Positions 7,295 through 15,700 of a stretch of 31,449 nucleotides of DNA are shown here, one piece after another. Position 1 is the first letter of the stretch. Each line of letters opens with the position of its first letter. The DNA comes from JAGMES01 sp023128035 (lineage in GTDB: Bacteria; Bacillota; Halanaerobiia; DY22613): the NCBI GenBank assembly GCA_030627905.1, contig DAOVRZ010000067.1, forward strand, positions 1 through 31,449, given 5' to 3'. Made by a program: the position numbers and the translations under genes. Below the pieces are notes generated by a model, which saw nothing but the letters and a program-made list of their open reading frames with translations, searched no databases and was not told the DNA's origin.

Positions 7295-9874
7295 TCAATT
7301 GCCTAAATTATCATCAAAATTTATACTTCTGCTTTGATCTTTTTTTACCTTCAAAATCCGAATAAATTCCTTAACTAATTTAGGATCAAACTGAATACCT
7401 GCACATCTTCTCAATTCACAAATTGCCTCTTTTTGCGACATAGCCTTCCTATAAGACCGCTCGCTAGACATTACATCATATGCATCAGCAATACTTAGAA
7501 GGCGACACTCTATTGGAATCTCTTCACCTTTCAAACCAAGTGGATAACCCTCCCCATTCCACCATTCATGATGTTTGAGAATCAAATCAGATATAGGCAT
7601 CAACTCAGGTACAGATCCAGCTATTCGATAGCCAATTTCAGAATGGCGCTTCATCTCTGAAAATTCTTCAAAAGTCAGTGATTCTTCCTTAAAGAGAATC
7701 TTATCTGAAATTCCTACTTTGCCCAAATCATGGAATTGACATAGTAAGCGAAGGTTATTTATTTTTTCCACAGATAATCCAATAACTAATCCACTGTCTG
7801 CCAGCAACTCTTCTAAACGATCAGCATGTCCCTCTGTTATAAAATCTCTGGATTTTAAGGCTTGCATCAAAGTTTGAACTATCGCACTTCGATTGCTTTT
7901 TTTATGATATAGTTTTTCTCGATACATATTAGAGTCAGCTTCTTTAAAAAGATCGTTCAAACTTACAGAACCATCATCATTTGTAGCATATCCAATAGAA
8001 ATACATAAGTGAACTTCAATATATATATCATTATATTTAGAGATCTCGTCACGAATAAGATAAACAATTTTTTCTAGAGTTGATCTATCTGTTTGTGAAA
8101 TTAGGATTGCAAACTCATCACCCCCAATTCTGGCTGCAACTGCACCCTTAATTAGAGAAGCTTTAAGAACATCAGATGCAGCAATAAGCAATTTATCTCC
8201 AACTTGGTGACCCAAAGTATCATTTACAAGTTTAAGTCCATCAACATCACAAATGATTATTCCAATTGAATTACATTTTTCTTTGGTAAAACGCAACATC
8301 ATATCTTCAAAATATGTGCGATTATAAAGACCTGTAAGTGAATCATGAAAACTAAGATATTGTAATCTTTCTTCAGCCTCTTTACGTGCTGTGATATCAC
8401 GAATCGACTCAATTGCCCCAACTAAATTACCATCACTATCATAGATTGGTGAAGCGGCCGCCCAAAGACTGGCCCCCTTTCCATTATAAAGAGAAGGTAC
8501 AAAAATCTCAGTACACAATTTGTTTCTATCTTTTTTAACACATTCATACAATTTTATTAATTCATCGTTATTATCAACTATTAGGTCTATTAAAGCGGGA
8601 CGAGGATAGCCATAAAAAGGCAGTGTATATGCATAATCTGTTTTCCCAATAATCTCTTCTTTACTTACACCTGTCATTTCTTCAATAGCTTTATTCCATG
8701 CAATTACTTTTTTCTCACTATCAATAACAAACGTCGCATCTGGTAAAAATTCAACAATATCCTTAACACTTTGATGAGCTCCTCTTAATTCATTGACAAG
8801 GGAAACATACCTTTCCTCATTTTTCTGAAATTTTAATAATGCTTCCATCATATCGTTAATTGAACCTACCAATGATGCAATCTCGTCATTACCAGTTACA
8901 GGTATTCTAGCTTTCAAATCCCCACTAGCACCAATGCTAGAAACATTTTTACTAAGACGACTTAAACGGGTAAGCACCATCTTTTCCATAACTAACAGAC
9001 TTACTGCTCCTAAGATCAAACTACTCACTATTAACAGAATTATAAAATGCTTTATACTCGAACGTCCTTTGTTGTAAATTTCTCTAGATATTTTCACCTG
9101 CATCAATAAAATAGGATTCCCATAAATATCATTTAACATGGAATAGCCATCAATAAATTGATCATCGTGTTCTTCGATAAATATCTCTCCTGCTTGCTTT
9201 AAAGTTTCACGCGCTGTTTGAAAATCAGCAGTCATTTTAGGTTCATTCCAATAATGCATCGTGAGAAATAAATGAACTTTATCAGCAATCTGACTTATTT
9301 CTTCCGAATCTAGCAATCGCCCCATTATATAAGTACCTCGCACTAGCCCCTCTCCATCACTTGTTAAAATAGGAGATGATGCAATTAACATAGGACCCTG
9401 AGGAAGAGAGACAATACCTTTTACACCTGTTTTAGAATCCTGATGATGAACTAAAGGACTATCTTTTGAAAGATGCTTATGAAAGCTTTCCTGAATTTCT
9501 ATCCCTTGATCCCCTTCTAAATCAAAACCTTTTTCAAAAACAATCTGGCTCTCCAAATTAAGAATGACAACTAGATTAAGATTATTATCAGAAAATGTTG
9601 AATTTAAATAGTTAGCTCGTAAGTAATCTTCGTTTCCATTCTCAATAAAAGCACAGGTATCATCCCATAGAGCATTATCAATAACTAATGTATTTAAAGA
9701 CGATATTTCATTGAACAGGGAACTTAAAGCTCGTTCAACATTTCTCAGAACACTCTGCTCTTCCAATTCAGAAAAATCATCTAACAGCACAAATTGAGAA
9801 TGAATATACATCACAACAAGTAATCCAATAATCGTTGAACCAATAATAAGCATTGTTTTTTTACGTAAAGACAT
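7295..9874 (-). CDS. Membrane sensor with HAMP, PAS, GGDEF and HD-GYP domains (c-di-GMP turnover)
   Basis: An 859-residue signalling protein. A first membrane helix (about 8-28) and a second (about 273-297) flank an extracytoplasmic sensor of CHASE4 type (WDDTCAFI region). A HAMP linker (about 298-350) and a PAS domain (about 370-495, ending in the usual DITARKEAEERL connector) follow. The GGDEF domain has an intact RIGGDEF motif (584-588), so diguanylate cyclase activity is plausible. The C-terminal HD-GYP domain has HD at 715-716 and GYP at 776-778, so it may also hydrolyse c-di-GMP. A protein carrying both activities is bifunctional or uses one domain to regulate the other. GGAGG at 9882-9886 supports the start. 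Note that this GGDEF belongs to signalling and is unrelated to the Cas10 palm of the CRISPR island. Confidence 0.9.
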   Translation of the reverse strand: MSLRKKTMLIIGSTIIGLLVVMYIHSQFVLLDDFSELEEQSVLRNVERALSSLFNEISSLNTLVIDNALWDDTCAFIENGNEDYLRANYLNSTFSDNNLNLVVILNLESQIVFEKGFDLEGDQGIEIQESFHKHLSKDSPLVHHQDSKTGVKGIVSLPQGPMLIASSPILTSDGEGLVRGTYIMGRLLDSEEISQIADKVHLFLTMHYWNEPKMTADFQTARETLKQAGEIFIEEHDDQFIDGYSMLNDIYGNPILLMQVKISREIYNKGRSSIKHFIILLIVSSLILGAVSLLVMEKMVLTRLSRLSKNVSSIGASGDLKARIPVTGNDEIASLVGSINDMMEALLKFQKNEERYVSLVNELRGAHQSVKDIVEFLPDATFVIDSEKKVIAWNKAIEEMTGVSKEEIIGKTDYAYTLPFYGYPRPALIDLIVDNNDELIKLYECVKKDRNKLCTEIFVPSLYNGKGASLWAAASPIYDSDGNLVGAIESIRDITARKEAEERLQYLSFHDSLTGLYNRTYFEDMMLRFTKEKCNSIGIIICDVDGLKLVNDTLGHQVGDKLLIAASDVLKASLIKGAVAARIGGDEFAILISQTDRSTLEKIVYLIRDEISKYNDIYIEVHLCISIGYATNDDGSVSLNDLFKEADSNMYREKLYHKKSNRSAIVQTLMQALKSRDFITEGHADRLEELLADSGLVIGLSVEKINNLRLLCQFHDLGKVGISDKILFKEESLTFEEFSEMKRHSEIGYRIAGSVPELMPISDLILKHHEWWNGEGYPLGLKGEEIPIECRLLSIADAYDVMSSERSYRKAMSQKEAICELRRCAGIQFDPKLVKEFIRILKVKKDQSRSINFDDNLGN

Positions 9875-9984
9875 ATAGATACCTCCAACAATTTATTCAG
9901 AAGGAAATCTCCTTCCATCAATTAATAATATACTTCGAGCTATTTGAATTACATTGTCTTTCCTAATTATACCACTCACTATTG

Positions 9985-10197
9985 CTATGTTTCAATAGGA
10001 TTTGCAATTTCATTAAAAATAAAAAGAACCTCGATATTGAGGTTCTTTTTATTTTTAACATATATTAGATGTATAAGCGCAGTTTTTTTAGATTTATTTA
10101 GCATAATCAACTGATCTTTCTCAAAACCAATTTCAGCCATACACAAATCCTGATTTGCTCTACCCAACCACTTTTCATAACTAATTGAGTCGACCAT
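9985..10197 (-). pseudogene. Truncated HEPN-domain partner of an MNT toxin-antitoxin pair
   Basis: The first 29 residues (YEKWLGRANQDLCMAEIGF) match the start of small HEPN proteins that pair with MNT nucleotidyltransferases. The full family is about 120-140 residues; here the frame continues into unrelated sequence, including a perfect 18-bp terminator hairpin, and stops after 70 residues. It overlaps the nucleotidyltransferase end by 17 bp and has a ribosome binding site (AAGGAGAG-like), so the start of the gene is genuine. The rest of the HEPN domain, with its conserved R-x4-6-H motif, is gone. Most likely a decayed gene. Confidence 0.65.
10015..10056. terminator. Strong bidirectional terminator hairpin
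   Basis: Perfect 18-bp stem (AAAAATAAAAAGAACCTC and complement) with a 6-nt loop. It lies inside the open frame of the truncated HEPN gene, which supports the view that the gene was cut short by a deletion. Confidence 0.85.
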
Positions 10198-10507
10198 ATA
10201 TTATCTCTCCTTCCTTAACAATATGAGTAGTAAAGGAATTTGGATCAGTAAGTGCCTGTCGAAATTCATTTGTAGTACATGTTAATATATCCAATGGATA
10301 ATCTAAAAAACCAATAATATCTCTTAATTTTATTCGGCGCTGAATATTTGTCATTTTACTATTTTCATCCCAAATTATCAAAAGATCAATATCAGAATAT
10401 TGATTATTTGTTCCTTTTGCAATAGACCCAAAAAGAATAATACTTTTCGGATTAATCTGTGATAAAAGTCTACTTTTAATTTCATGAAGAGCTTCTGCAG
10501 GTGTCAT
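10181..10507 (-). CDS. MNT-type nucleotidyltransferase (antitoxin-like)
   Basis: A 108-residue minimal nucleotidyltransferase with the polymerase-beta signature GSIAKG followed by SDIDLL, which gives the metal-binding Asp pair. Such proteins form two-gene modules with HEPN ribonucleases; in studied pairs the nucleotidyltransferase modifies and silences the HEPN toxin. Here the partner (9985-10197) is truncated, so the module is probably dead or leaves an orphan enzyme. The ATG at 10507 has GAGGTG with 6-nt spacing; a GTG at 10516 would overlap that site and is not chosen. Confidence 0.8.
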   Translation of the reverse strand: MTPAEALHEIKSRLLSQINPKSIILFGSIAKGTNNQYSDIDLLIIWDENSKMTNIQRRIKLRDIIGFLDYPLDILTCTTNEFRQALTDPNSFTTHIVKEGEIIYGRLN

Positions 10508-10538
10508 TTGATTCACCTCATGTAATTGTTTTCCTTTT

Positions 10539-10567
10539 ATTATACCATCTTTACACTTTTATTTCAA
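10539..10567 (-). promoter_or_regulatory. Promoter of the nucleotidyltransferase gene
   Basis: Minus strand: TTGAAA (10562-10567), 17-nt spacer, TATAAT (10539-10544). Confidence 0.75.
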
Positions 10568-10574
10568 CTAGAAA

Positions 10575-10593
10575 GCCCCAGTAAAATCGGGGC
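10575..10593 (-). terminator. Weak terminator hairpin after the ABC permease
   Basis: GCCCC and GGGGC form a 5-bp GC stem with a short T run (TTTC) on the minus strand, 15 bp past the permease stop. Confidence 0.5.
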
Positions 10594-10607
10594 CAACTCC
10601 CTATAAA

Positions 10608-11810
10608 CTAATTCGCCTGTTTAAACCATTTCCAGGCTTCCTTAAATCCTGCACTCTTACCATACATCAATAAACCAGTCTTAAAAATTCGGGAAACAAA
10701 ATAGACCATAAAAATATCAAAAACCAGCAATACCAATAGGGTTGACCCAATTTCCCATAATGGAATTTTGGTAATACCTAGCCTCAGCATCATTGTCATT
10801 GGCGTACATGGTGGAATATAACTTAACACCCTAGCTACCATACCAAACGGATTTTCCATAATCGCTGCAATAAACCACATTGGCACAACAGGGAGAATAG
10901 TCAAAATCAGTTGAGCTTGGCCCCCCGATTGGACTTCTTTCATAATTGCTCCAAGAAATGCGTAAAGAGTATAGATCAAAACAAGAGCTAAAATTCCATA
11001 AATAAATGAATAGATTATATTATTATTGATAAGACTCCCCAACTCAAGATGAAAACCAAACTTTGCTACACCTAAAGCAAGTATAACCAAAATCGCTAAT
11101 TGTGATATCCCTACAAAAAGACTACCGATAATCTTCCCTGCCATCAATTCCATACTAGAAACCGAAGAAAGAAGAACCTCTACAATTCGATCATTTTTCT
11201 CTTTAATAATACTTTGCAAGAGGATGCTGCCAGCCATCATAGATGTAAAGACCATCATAAATCCAAATACAATCATTCCAACCTGACCTTTCATAAACTC
11301 TTCCATATTATCGCCATCTTGATCAACTGCAAACCGTTCAACATTCACTCGTTCCTCTAATCTATTAATCATTTCCTGGGTTAAACCCATACTTTTTAAT
11401 TCATGATTTTTGATCATCTGATCCAATAGAATAGGAACATTTATATTATTAATATTAGATGATGATTGAAAATAATAATAAGCTTTTTTACTTTCAAAAA
11501 AATCATTAGGAATATATAAATAACTTGTCTTTTTCTCTTCTTTCGCCTTTTCTTTTAACTCATCTAGAGTCAAATCTGAGGATTGACGAACTTCAATTCC
11601 CTGATTCGGAAAAATTTCAGCTAGTTGAGAATAAACTTTGGATGTTTCATCTATTACTACTAAATTTAAATCCTTTTTCTCTGCCAACATTTGAGGAACA
11701 ATACCTGCAACAAGAATAATAACAGGAACTAAGAGGGTGGTAATCAAAAATGCTTTGTTTCGAATGCTTCTTAAAAACTCCCATCTAGCTACAATCCATA
11801 AGTCTTTCAT
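10608..11810 (-). CDS. ABC-2 type transporter permease (NatB/YhaP-like)
   Basis: A 400-residue membrane protein of the ABC-2 exporter family. One N-terminal helix (about 18-40) is followed by a large extracytoplasmic loop (about 45-170) and then five to six helices (about 175-385). The N-terminus WIVARWEFLRSIRNKAFLITT and the segment NDRIVEVLLSSVSSMELMAGKI are typical of NatB-like subunits. Its start lies one base past the stop of the ATPase gene and its ribosome binding site (GGAGGGAG) lies inside that gene, so the two are translated together. Substrate unknown: relatives export sodium ions, peptides or drugs. Confidence 0.85.
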   Translation of the reverse strand: MKDLWIVARWEFLRSIRNKAFLITTLLVPVIILVAGIVPQMLAEKKDLNLVVIDETSKVYSQLAEIFPNQGIEVRQSSDLTLDELKEKAKEEKKTSYLYIPNDFFESKKAYYYFQSSSNINNINVPILLDQMIKNHELKSMGLTQEMINRLEERVNVERFAVDQDGDNMEEFMKGQVGMIVFGFMMVFTSMMAGSILLQSIIKEKNDRIVEVLLSSVSSMELMAGKIIGSLFVGISQLAILVILALGVAKFGFHLELGSLINNNIIYSFIYGILALVLIYTLYAFLGAIMKEVQSGGQAQLILTILPVVPMWFIAAIMENPFGMVARVLSYIPPCTPMTMMLRLGITKIPLWEIGSTLLVLLVFDIFMVYFVSRIFKTGLLMYGKSAGFKEAWKWFKQAN

Positions 11811-11811
11811 G

Positions 11812-12720
11812 CTAATCTCCCTCCTTTACTGTTCTAACAAAAATATCATGAAGTGGTGGCTTAACAATTGTTAGCTCACGAATTTGTAGATTCTCAGGAA
11901 TTTGACGAATAAATTGATCAGGTGTCATCTCTGGAGCAAGATAAAATTCTACTTGTCCAGATCTTACTTTCAGGTCGCGAACGTATGCATGATTCTTGAT
12001 AAAAGATAAATCTCCCTGATACCTTACTGATACTTTCTCTTCACCAAATTTTTCTTTAATTTCAGATAGGTTACCATATAAAACTTGTTTTCCTTTATTG
12101 ATAAGAAAAATACGATCACAAAGCTCCTCCACCAAGTTCATCCGATGAGATGATAAAAGAACAGTGGTACCTTCAGAAGCTAAACTGCGAACTATCTCTT
12201 TGAAAACATCCTGATTCACTGGATCAAGCCCTGCAAAAACTTCATCCAAAACAACAAATTCTGGACGATGAATAACTGAAATAATAAACTGCACTTTTTG
12301 TTGCATCCCTTTTGATAATTCTTCTATCTTCTTATTAGCATAACTCTTTAGTCCCAAACGATCTAACCAATTTAGCGCTGATTCTTTTACCTCTTTATGC
12401 TCCAGACCCTTTAGTTGACCAAAATATATAATACTCTCTAAAACTTTTGTCGTTTGATAAATCCCTCGATCTTCTGGAAGATATCCGACATTCTTTTTGA
12501 CCTTACAAGTTTTATTAAAATAATACTGAATATTTCCTTCATCTGGTGCAGTGATTCCCATTAACATTCTAATAGTAGTCGTCTTTCCTGCTCCATTTGG
12601 GCCTAGTAATCCAAAAATCTCTCCTCTTTTTACTTTAAAGGATATGTTATCAACTGCTCGATGATCACCATAAACTTTGACTATCTCTTTTACAGATAGA
12701 ATCGTATTCTGCTCTGTCAT
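11812..12720 (-). CDS. ABC transporter ATP-binding protein (NatA/YhaQ-like)
   Basis: A 302-residue ATPase subunit. Walker A GPNGAGKTTT, Q-loop region YLPEDRGIYQ, signature LSKGMQQKVQF, Walker B FVVLDEVFAGLDP and the H-loop SSHRM are all intact. The extra C-terminal domain (about 215-302) and the PEDRGIY segment match the NatA subgroup. AGGAGG lies just upstream of the ATG. It forms an export complex with the following permease. Confidence 0.9.
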   Translation of the reverse strand: MTEQNTILSVKEIVKVYGDHRAVDNISFKVKRGEIFGLLGPNGAGKTTTIRMLMGITAPDEGNIQYYFNKTCKVKKNVGYLPEDRGIYQTTKVLESIIYFGQLKGLEHKEVKESALNWLDRLGLKSYANKKIEELSKGMQQKVQFIISVIHRPEFVVLDEVFAGLDPVNQDVFKEIVRSLASEGTTVLLSSHRMNLVEELCDRIFLINKGKQVLYGNLSEIKEKFGEEKVSVRYQGDLSFIKNHAYVRDLKVRSGQVEFYLAPEMTPDQFIRQIPENLQIRELTIVKPPLHDIFVRTVKEGD

Positions 12721-12745
12721 CCTTAGTCCTCCTCAATTTTTTTCG

Positions 12746-12874
12746 CTATGCTTCTTCTATTTCCCCAGTCGCTGTTTTTGGTAAAATTGTATGTACTTTT
12801 GCTGCTAATCCATCAGGAGATTCTAACAAAGCTTTCCCCAATGATTCAAGAATGCCATCTAGATTTTTACTCAT
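12746..12874 (-). CDS. 42-residue small protein leading the ABC exporter operon
   Basis: Short open frame of 42 residues beginning MSKNLDGILESLGKALL and ending GEIEEA. AAGGAGG at 12882-12888 has an ideal 7-nt spacing to the ATG, and the stop lies 25 bp before the ATPase start on the same strand. The first 25 residues would form an amphipathic helix; there is no signal peptide or membrane segment. I do not recognise a family. It may be a small partner, a substrate precursor or a leader peptide of the exporter. Confidence 0.6.
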   Translation of the reverse strand: MSKNLDGILESLGKALLESPDGLAAKVHTILPKTATGEIEEA

Positions 12875-12985
12875 TTGTCTTCCTCCTTGAATTTGTTCTT
12901 AATTTGCTATCTATCTGTAATTCAACAAAAAACTTATTTTTCCTTTTTGAATATTGGGATAAGACTTGGAATTTTTATAAAAAAA

Positions 12986-13010
12986 TAAGACTCAGATTAA
13001 CTGAGTCTTA
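12986..13010 (-). terminator. Intrinsic terminator after the AAA-ATPase-like gene
   Basis: TAAGACTCAG and its complement, 5-nt loop, followed on the minus strand by a run of seven T. It ends the cas6 - ATPase transcript. Confidence 0.85.
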
Positions 13011-13065
13011 GTGACAATACTAATCACATATTCATCCTTCCCAATAAAGATTAGCAAAGCTTTTT

Positions 13066-14307
13066 TCAAGTTTTTCTTATCTTTTGCTCAAAATATTCCC
13101 AATAAATTGTTTTTATTACAAGGTTAGGTATTTTTAATAATAAACGTGTTCTGACAACTTTATCTATTGTCAACAATCCCATATAAAAAAGCAAGGATAC
13201 AAAATATTTTTGGTCAAAACTTCTATCAAAAGAAAATCTAGATATAATATTTGCCGTGATGCCTCCACTTTTTATGATTTCTTCTAAAACTTCACGGTTT
13301 TTTTGATTTATTGTCAATCGTTCTAATCTGCCATAATCTATTTTCACATTATCAGTAATTAACTCTCTTGGGGGAACTTTATGTCTTAAAAAGTAATCAA
13401 AATAGTACAAAATCATTTCTGGATTATAAACTCGTTGGTCACTATCTTGATTAAAAAGATAACCATTATAATATTCTTTTAACTGCTTTTTAATCATATC
13501 CCAATCTGGAAAATTTATATTAGCTTGAGCTTGAGAAATAATAGATGCTACTTCATTTTCAGTAAAACCCAACATTTCATTTGTCATTGGATCCATTGTT
13601 ATATTTAACGTTATATTAAAACCACTGGTTAAATCATCTAACATAATTGGCGAACTACCTGTAATAAAAAGCTTATCTATCACTTCTTGTGTACCTATTT
13701 TCAATGTTTCATAAAAATCTCTAACAAATCCTCTAGCTCGCACAATATCTTGATAATACCTACTATCACCCATTGCAATAATATCGTTCGCAAAATGATC
13801 ATATTCGTCGATTATCAAATAAATCTTCTTATTAATTAATTTTACTGCCATAAAAACTATTTCCATCATATGTTTTAAATCTTTTTCGTTTACTAATTGA
13901 GTAACAATTTCTTCAACATTAGAAAAAAACACACGATAATACTGAAGAAAATTGATTAAACCTCTTAAGATAGTTTTACGAAAAGAATCTTCTAACTCAC
14001 TCTTGGAATCTGTTTTTAATCCAGAAAAATTAAATTTTAAAACCATGTAACTATTTCTTTTAGATGTAGGATTATGACCAATATATAGTTTTTTAAATAA
14101 TTTATCAAACTCTGCATCATGATTAAGATCATAATAATAATCTAAAGTAGATAAAAATAATGATTTTCCAAATCTTCTAGGACGAATAAAAAATAAATAG
14201 TCAGCGTTTAACTCTTCTAACAATTCAATATATTTTGTTTTGTCAATATAGAGTAAATCGTTATCTCTGATTTTTTTAAAATCGGTTATACCGTAAGGAA
14301 GTTTCAT
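13066..14307 (-). CDS. AAA-ATPase-like protein (AAA-ATPase_like/DUF1703 family), C-terminally short
   Basis: A 413-residue member of the abundant bacterial family that opens with LPYGI.DF..IR....YIDKT. It has the P-loop variant RPRRFGKSLFLSTL (about 42-55), Walker B as YLIIDEYDHF and the TGSSP segment. Family members usually run to about 520-580 residues and end in a PD-(D/E)XK nuclease-like domain. Here the protein stops right after the IPN.VIK..YWEYF hinge, so that domain is missing. The start has a GGAAGGAG site. It begins 26 bp after the cas6 stop on the same strand, and the terminator is only after it, so it is probably co-transcribed with array 1 and cas6. A role in CRISPR function is not shown; the family is often found in unrelated, mobile contexts. 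Confidence 0.75.
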   Translation of the reverse strand: MKLPYGITDFKKIRDNDLLYIDKTKYIELLEELNADYLFFIRPRRFGKSLFLSTLDYYYDLNHDAEFDKLFKKLYIGHNPTSKRNSYMVLKFNFSGLKTDSKSELEDSFRKTILRGLINFLQYYRVFFSNVEEIVTQLVNEKDLKHMMEIVFMAVKLINKKIYLIIDEYDHFANDIIAMGDSRYYQDIVRARGFVRDFYETLKIGTQEVIDKLFITGSSPIMLDDLTSGFNITLNITMDPMTNEMLGFTENEVASIISQAQANINFPDWDMIKKQLKEYYNGYLFNQDSDQRVYNPEMILYYFDYFLRHKVPPRELITDNVKIDYGRLERLTINQKNREVLEEIIKSGGITANIISRFSFDRSFDQKYFVSLLFYMGLLTIDKVVRTRLLLKIPNLVIKTIYWEYFEQKIRKT

Positions 14308-14333
14308 ATATATACTCCTTCCTGATTAAGTTG

Positions 14334-15116
14334 TTATTTTCTCAATTTAACCTGACCTAACCCCATTGTGGTCTTATACCCTACCCCTGCATAAAAACTA
14401 AAATACGCTAAGGCAGTAACTTCCTGGCGTTGTGCCATTGTTAGATCAGCCAAATTATATTCACATTCACCTTGAAAACCTTTGATCGAATATTTTTTAA
14501 ATCGCTCCATTCTGGTTTTCAAGTCATAACGATTAATCTGAATCTTAGATAGATCTTTTTGATCTAGTGATAAAGTTGGCCCGTCAACCTTTTGCCAACG
14601 ATAGAGTAAGCTTCCAAATAGTGATTCAGGCAGGGGGAACAATTGACTTTGATTTCCCATTCTAAAAGAGGTGGTCGTTAAAAATTTGAAATTCACTCGA
14701 TCTAATGCCGGATAATTAAGCAGTGAAGTAAAATCTGTCTCCCCACACCAAGGGTCATCAGGATCAGTGGTTAAAATTCGAGTAACGGTAAATGGTTGTC
14801 CATTCAGCTTCAACTCAGTCTTCATTGTAAGAAAATATTGCATAAAGCGACGATAGAGAAGATCATTTAAGAATGTCACTCTAAACTTATACTCTTTTCC
14901 TTGCTCTAACATTGTCTTTTTCCCAATCCGTTTAGGAAAAGGGTAAAACGAAGACAGGGTAAAGTTTTTATAATCACCATCATGTAATTTATCTGCTAAA
15001 GCTGGGTCGATTGTGCCGAAAATTTTAAAGAACAAACCATGTAAACTTTCTGGTTCATAAGAATGGAAGGTAATTGGAGTTTTTGAAGTCATGTAGACAG
15101 AGACACTGTATAGCAT
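14334..15116 (-). CDS. cas6: Cas6 crRNA-processing endoribonuclease
   Basis: A 260-residue RAMP protein that cuts the repeat of the CRISPR transcript to leave an 8-nt repeat handle on each crRNA. The two ferredoxin-like halves are typical of Cas6, and the C-terminal glycine-rich loop is clear (GVGYKTTMGLGQVKL). A histidine near the N-terminus (in TFHSYEPESLHGLFF) is a candidate catalytic base. A GTG at 15125 would overlap the AGGAG site (15125-15129); the ATG at 15116 with 8-nt spacing is preferred. The gene begins 14 bp after the last, degenerate repeat of array 1 with no terminator between, so it must be expressed from the array transcript or from a promoter hidden in it. Confidence 0.88.
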   Translation of the reverse strand: MLYSVSVYMTSKTPITFHSYEPESLHGLFFKIFGTIDPALADKLHDGDYKNFTLSSFYPFPKRIGKKTMLEQGKEYKFRVTFLNDLLYRRFMQYFLTMKTELKLNGQPFTVTRILTTDPDDPWCGETDFTSLLNYPALDRVNFKFLTTTSFRMGNQSQLFPLPESLFGSLLYRWQKVDGPTLSLDQKDLSKIQINRYDLKTRMERFKKYSIKGFQGECEYNLADLTMAQRQEVTALAYFSFYAGVGYKTTMGLGQVKLRK

Positions 15117-15130
15117 TATTATCACTCCTG

Positions 15131-15386
15131 TTTTTTATTCCTTTTTAGGAAGTATGTTTATTGTGACCTAACAGACACAGCACAACCATTCCAACCACAA
15201 GAGAGTTTCAATTCCTCTACAGGAAGTATGTCTATTGTAACACTCAACATCAGGCAGTAATGGTAACTTTACAATACGTTTCAATTCCTCTACAGGAAGT
15301 ATGTCTATTGTAACGTTTCTGCAAGTTTGGTATTTGCAGGGTTAGTTGTGTTTCAATTCCTCTACAGGAAGTATGTCTATTGTAAC
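15131..15386 (-). CRISPR. CRISPR array 1 (4 repeats, 3 spacers)
   Basis: 37-nt repeats start at 15131 (degenerate), 15205, 15278 and 15350. Spacers are 15168-15204 (37), 15242-15277 (36) and 15315-15349 (35). Read on the minus strand the repeat begins GTTACAATAG and ends in ATTGAAAC, the usual 8-nt crRNA 5' handle, with a TTCCT-N4-AGGAA hairpin in the middle. The leader is on the right, so the right-most spacer is the newest. The degenerate left repeat is the old end and leads straight into cas6. Confidence 0.97.
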
Positions 15387-15681
15387 TCTACCCATTCTCA
15401 ACCCTTGATACTACTGGTCTTAAAATCAATTTTACGCACCAGATTTATTTTCGATATTTTACGACAACTTTCTACATTTCCCACTGCCTGCTCAACCCCT
15501 CACAAATGGCGTCATTTCAACGTTTATTACACTTTACACACCAGACCGGGGTTTTTGCCGTTTCGCAATGGTGTGTAATTTTAAATAACTACGTTATTAT
15601 ACCTTTTCTACATTGAAGTTCGATTTCCTCCTTAATTATTACCTCATTTCTATTATACCCTGTATAACAAACAATAGTCAG
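15387..15681 (-). promoter_or_regulatory. CRISPR leader 1 with promoter
   Basis: About 290 bp, almost identical to leader 3 and clearly similar to leader 2. The promoter on the minus strand is CTGACT (15676-15681), 18-nt spacer and TATAAT (15652-15657), 266 bp from the array. A 10-bp motif TTACRCACCA occurs at 15432-15441 and 15534-15543, and inverted at 15569-15578. No open frame of its own. Confidence 0.8.
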
Positions 15682-15700
15682 TAAATTTTTTCTATTTAAC

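Noticed and set aside
7295..9874. Possibility that the GGDEF protein is part of CRISPR signalling
   Set aside because: It has HAMP, PAS and HD-GYP domains typical of c-di-GMP signalling, lies 5 kb from the cas genes and has no Cas10-like features.
12748..13011. 87-residue hydrophobic open frame on the plus strand
   Set aside because: It is antisense to the better supported 42-residue gene and runs through a terminator hairpin; no ribosome binding site.
15327..15578. Open frame on the plus strand across array 1 and leader 1
   Set aside because: It translates a CRISPR repeat (FQFLYRKYVYCN) and the leader; no ribosome binding site. A similar frame across array 2 arises for the same reason.
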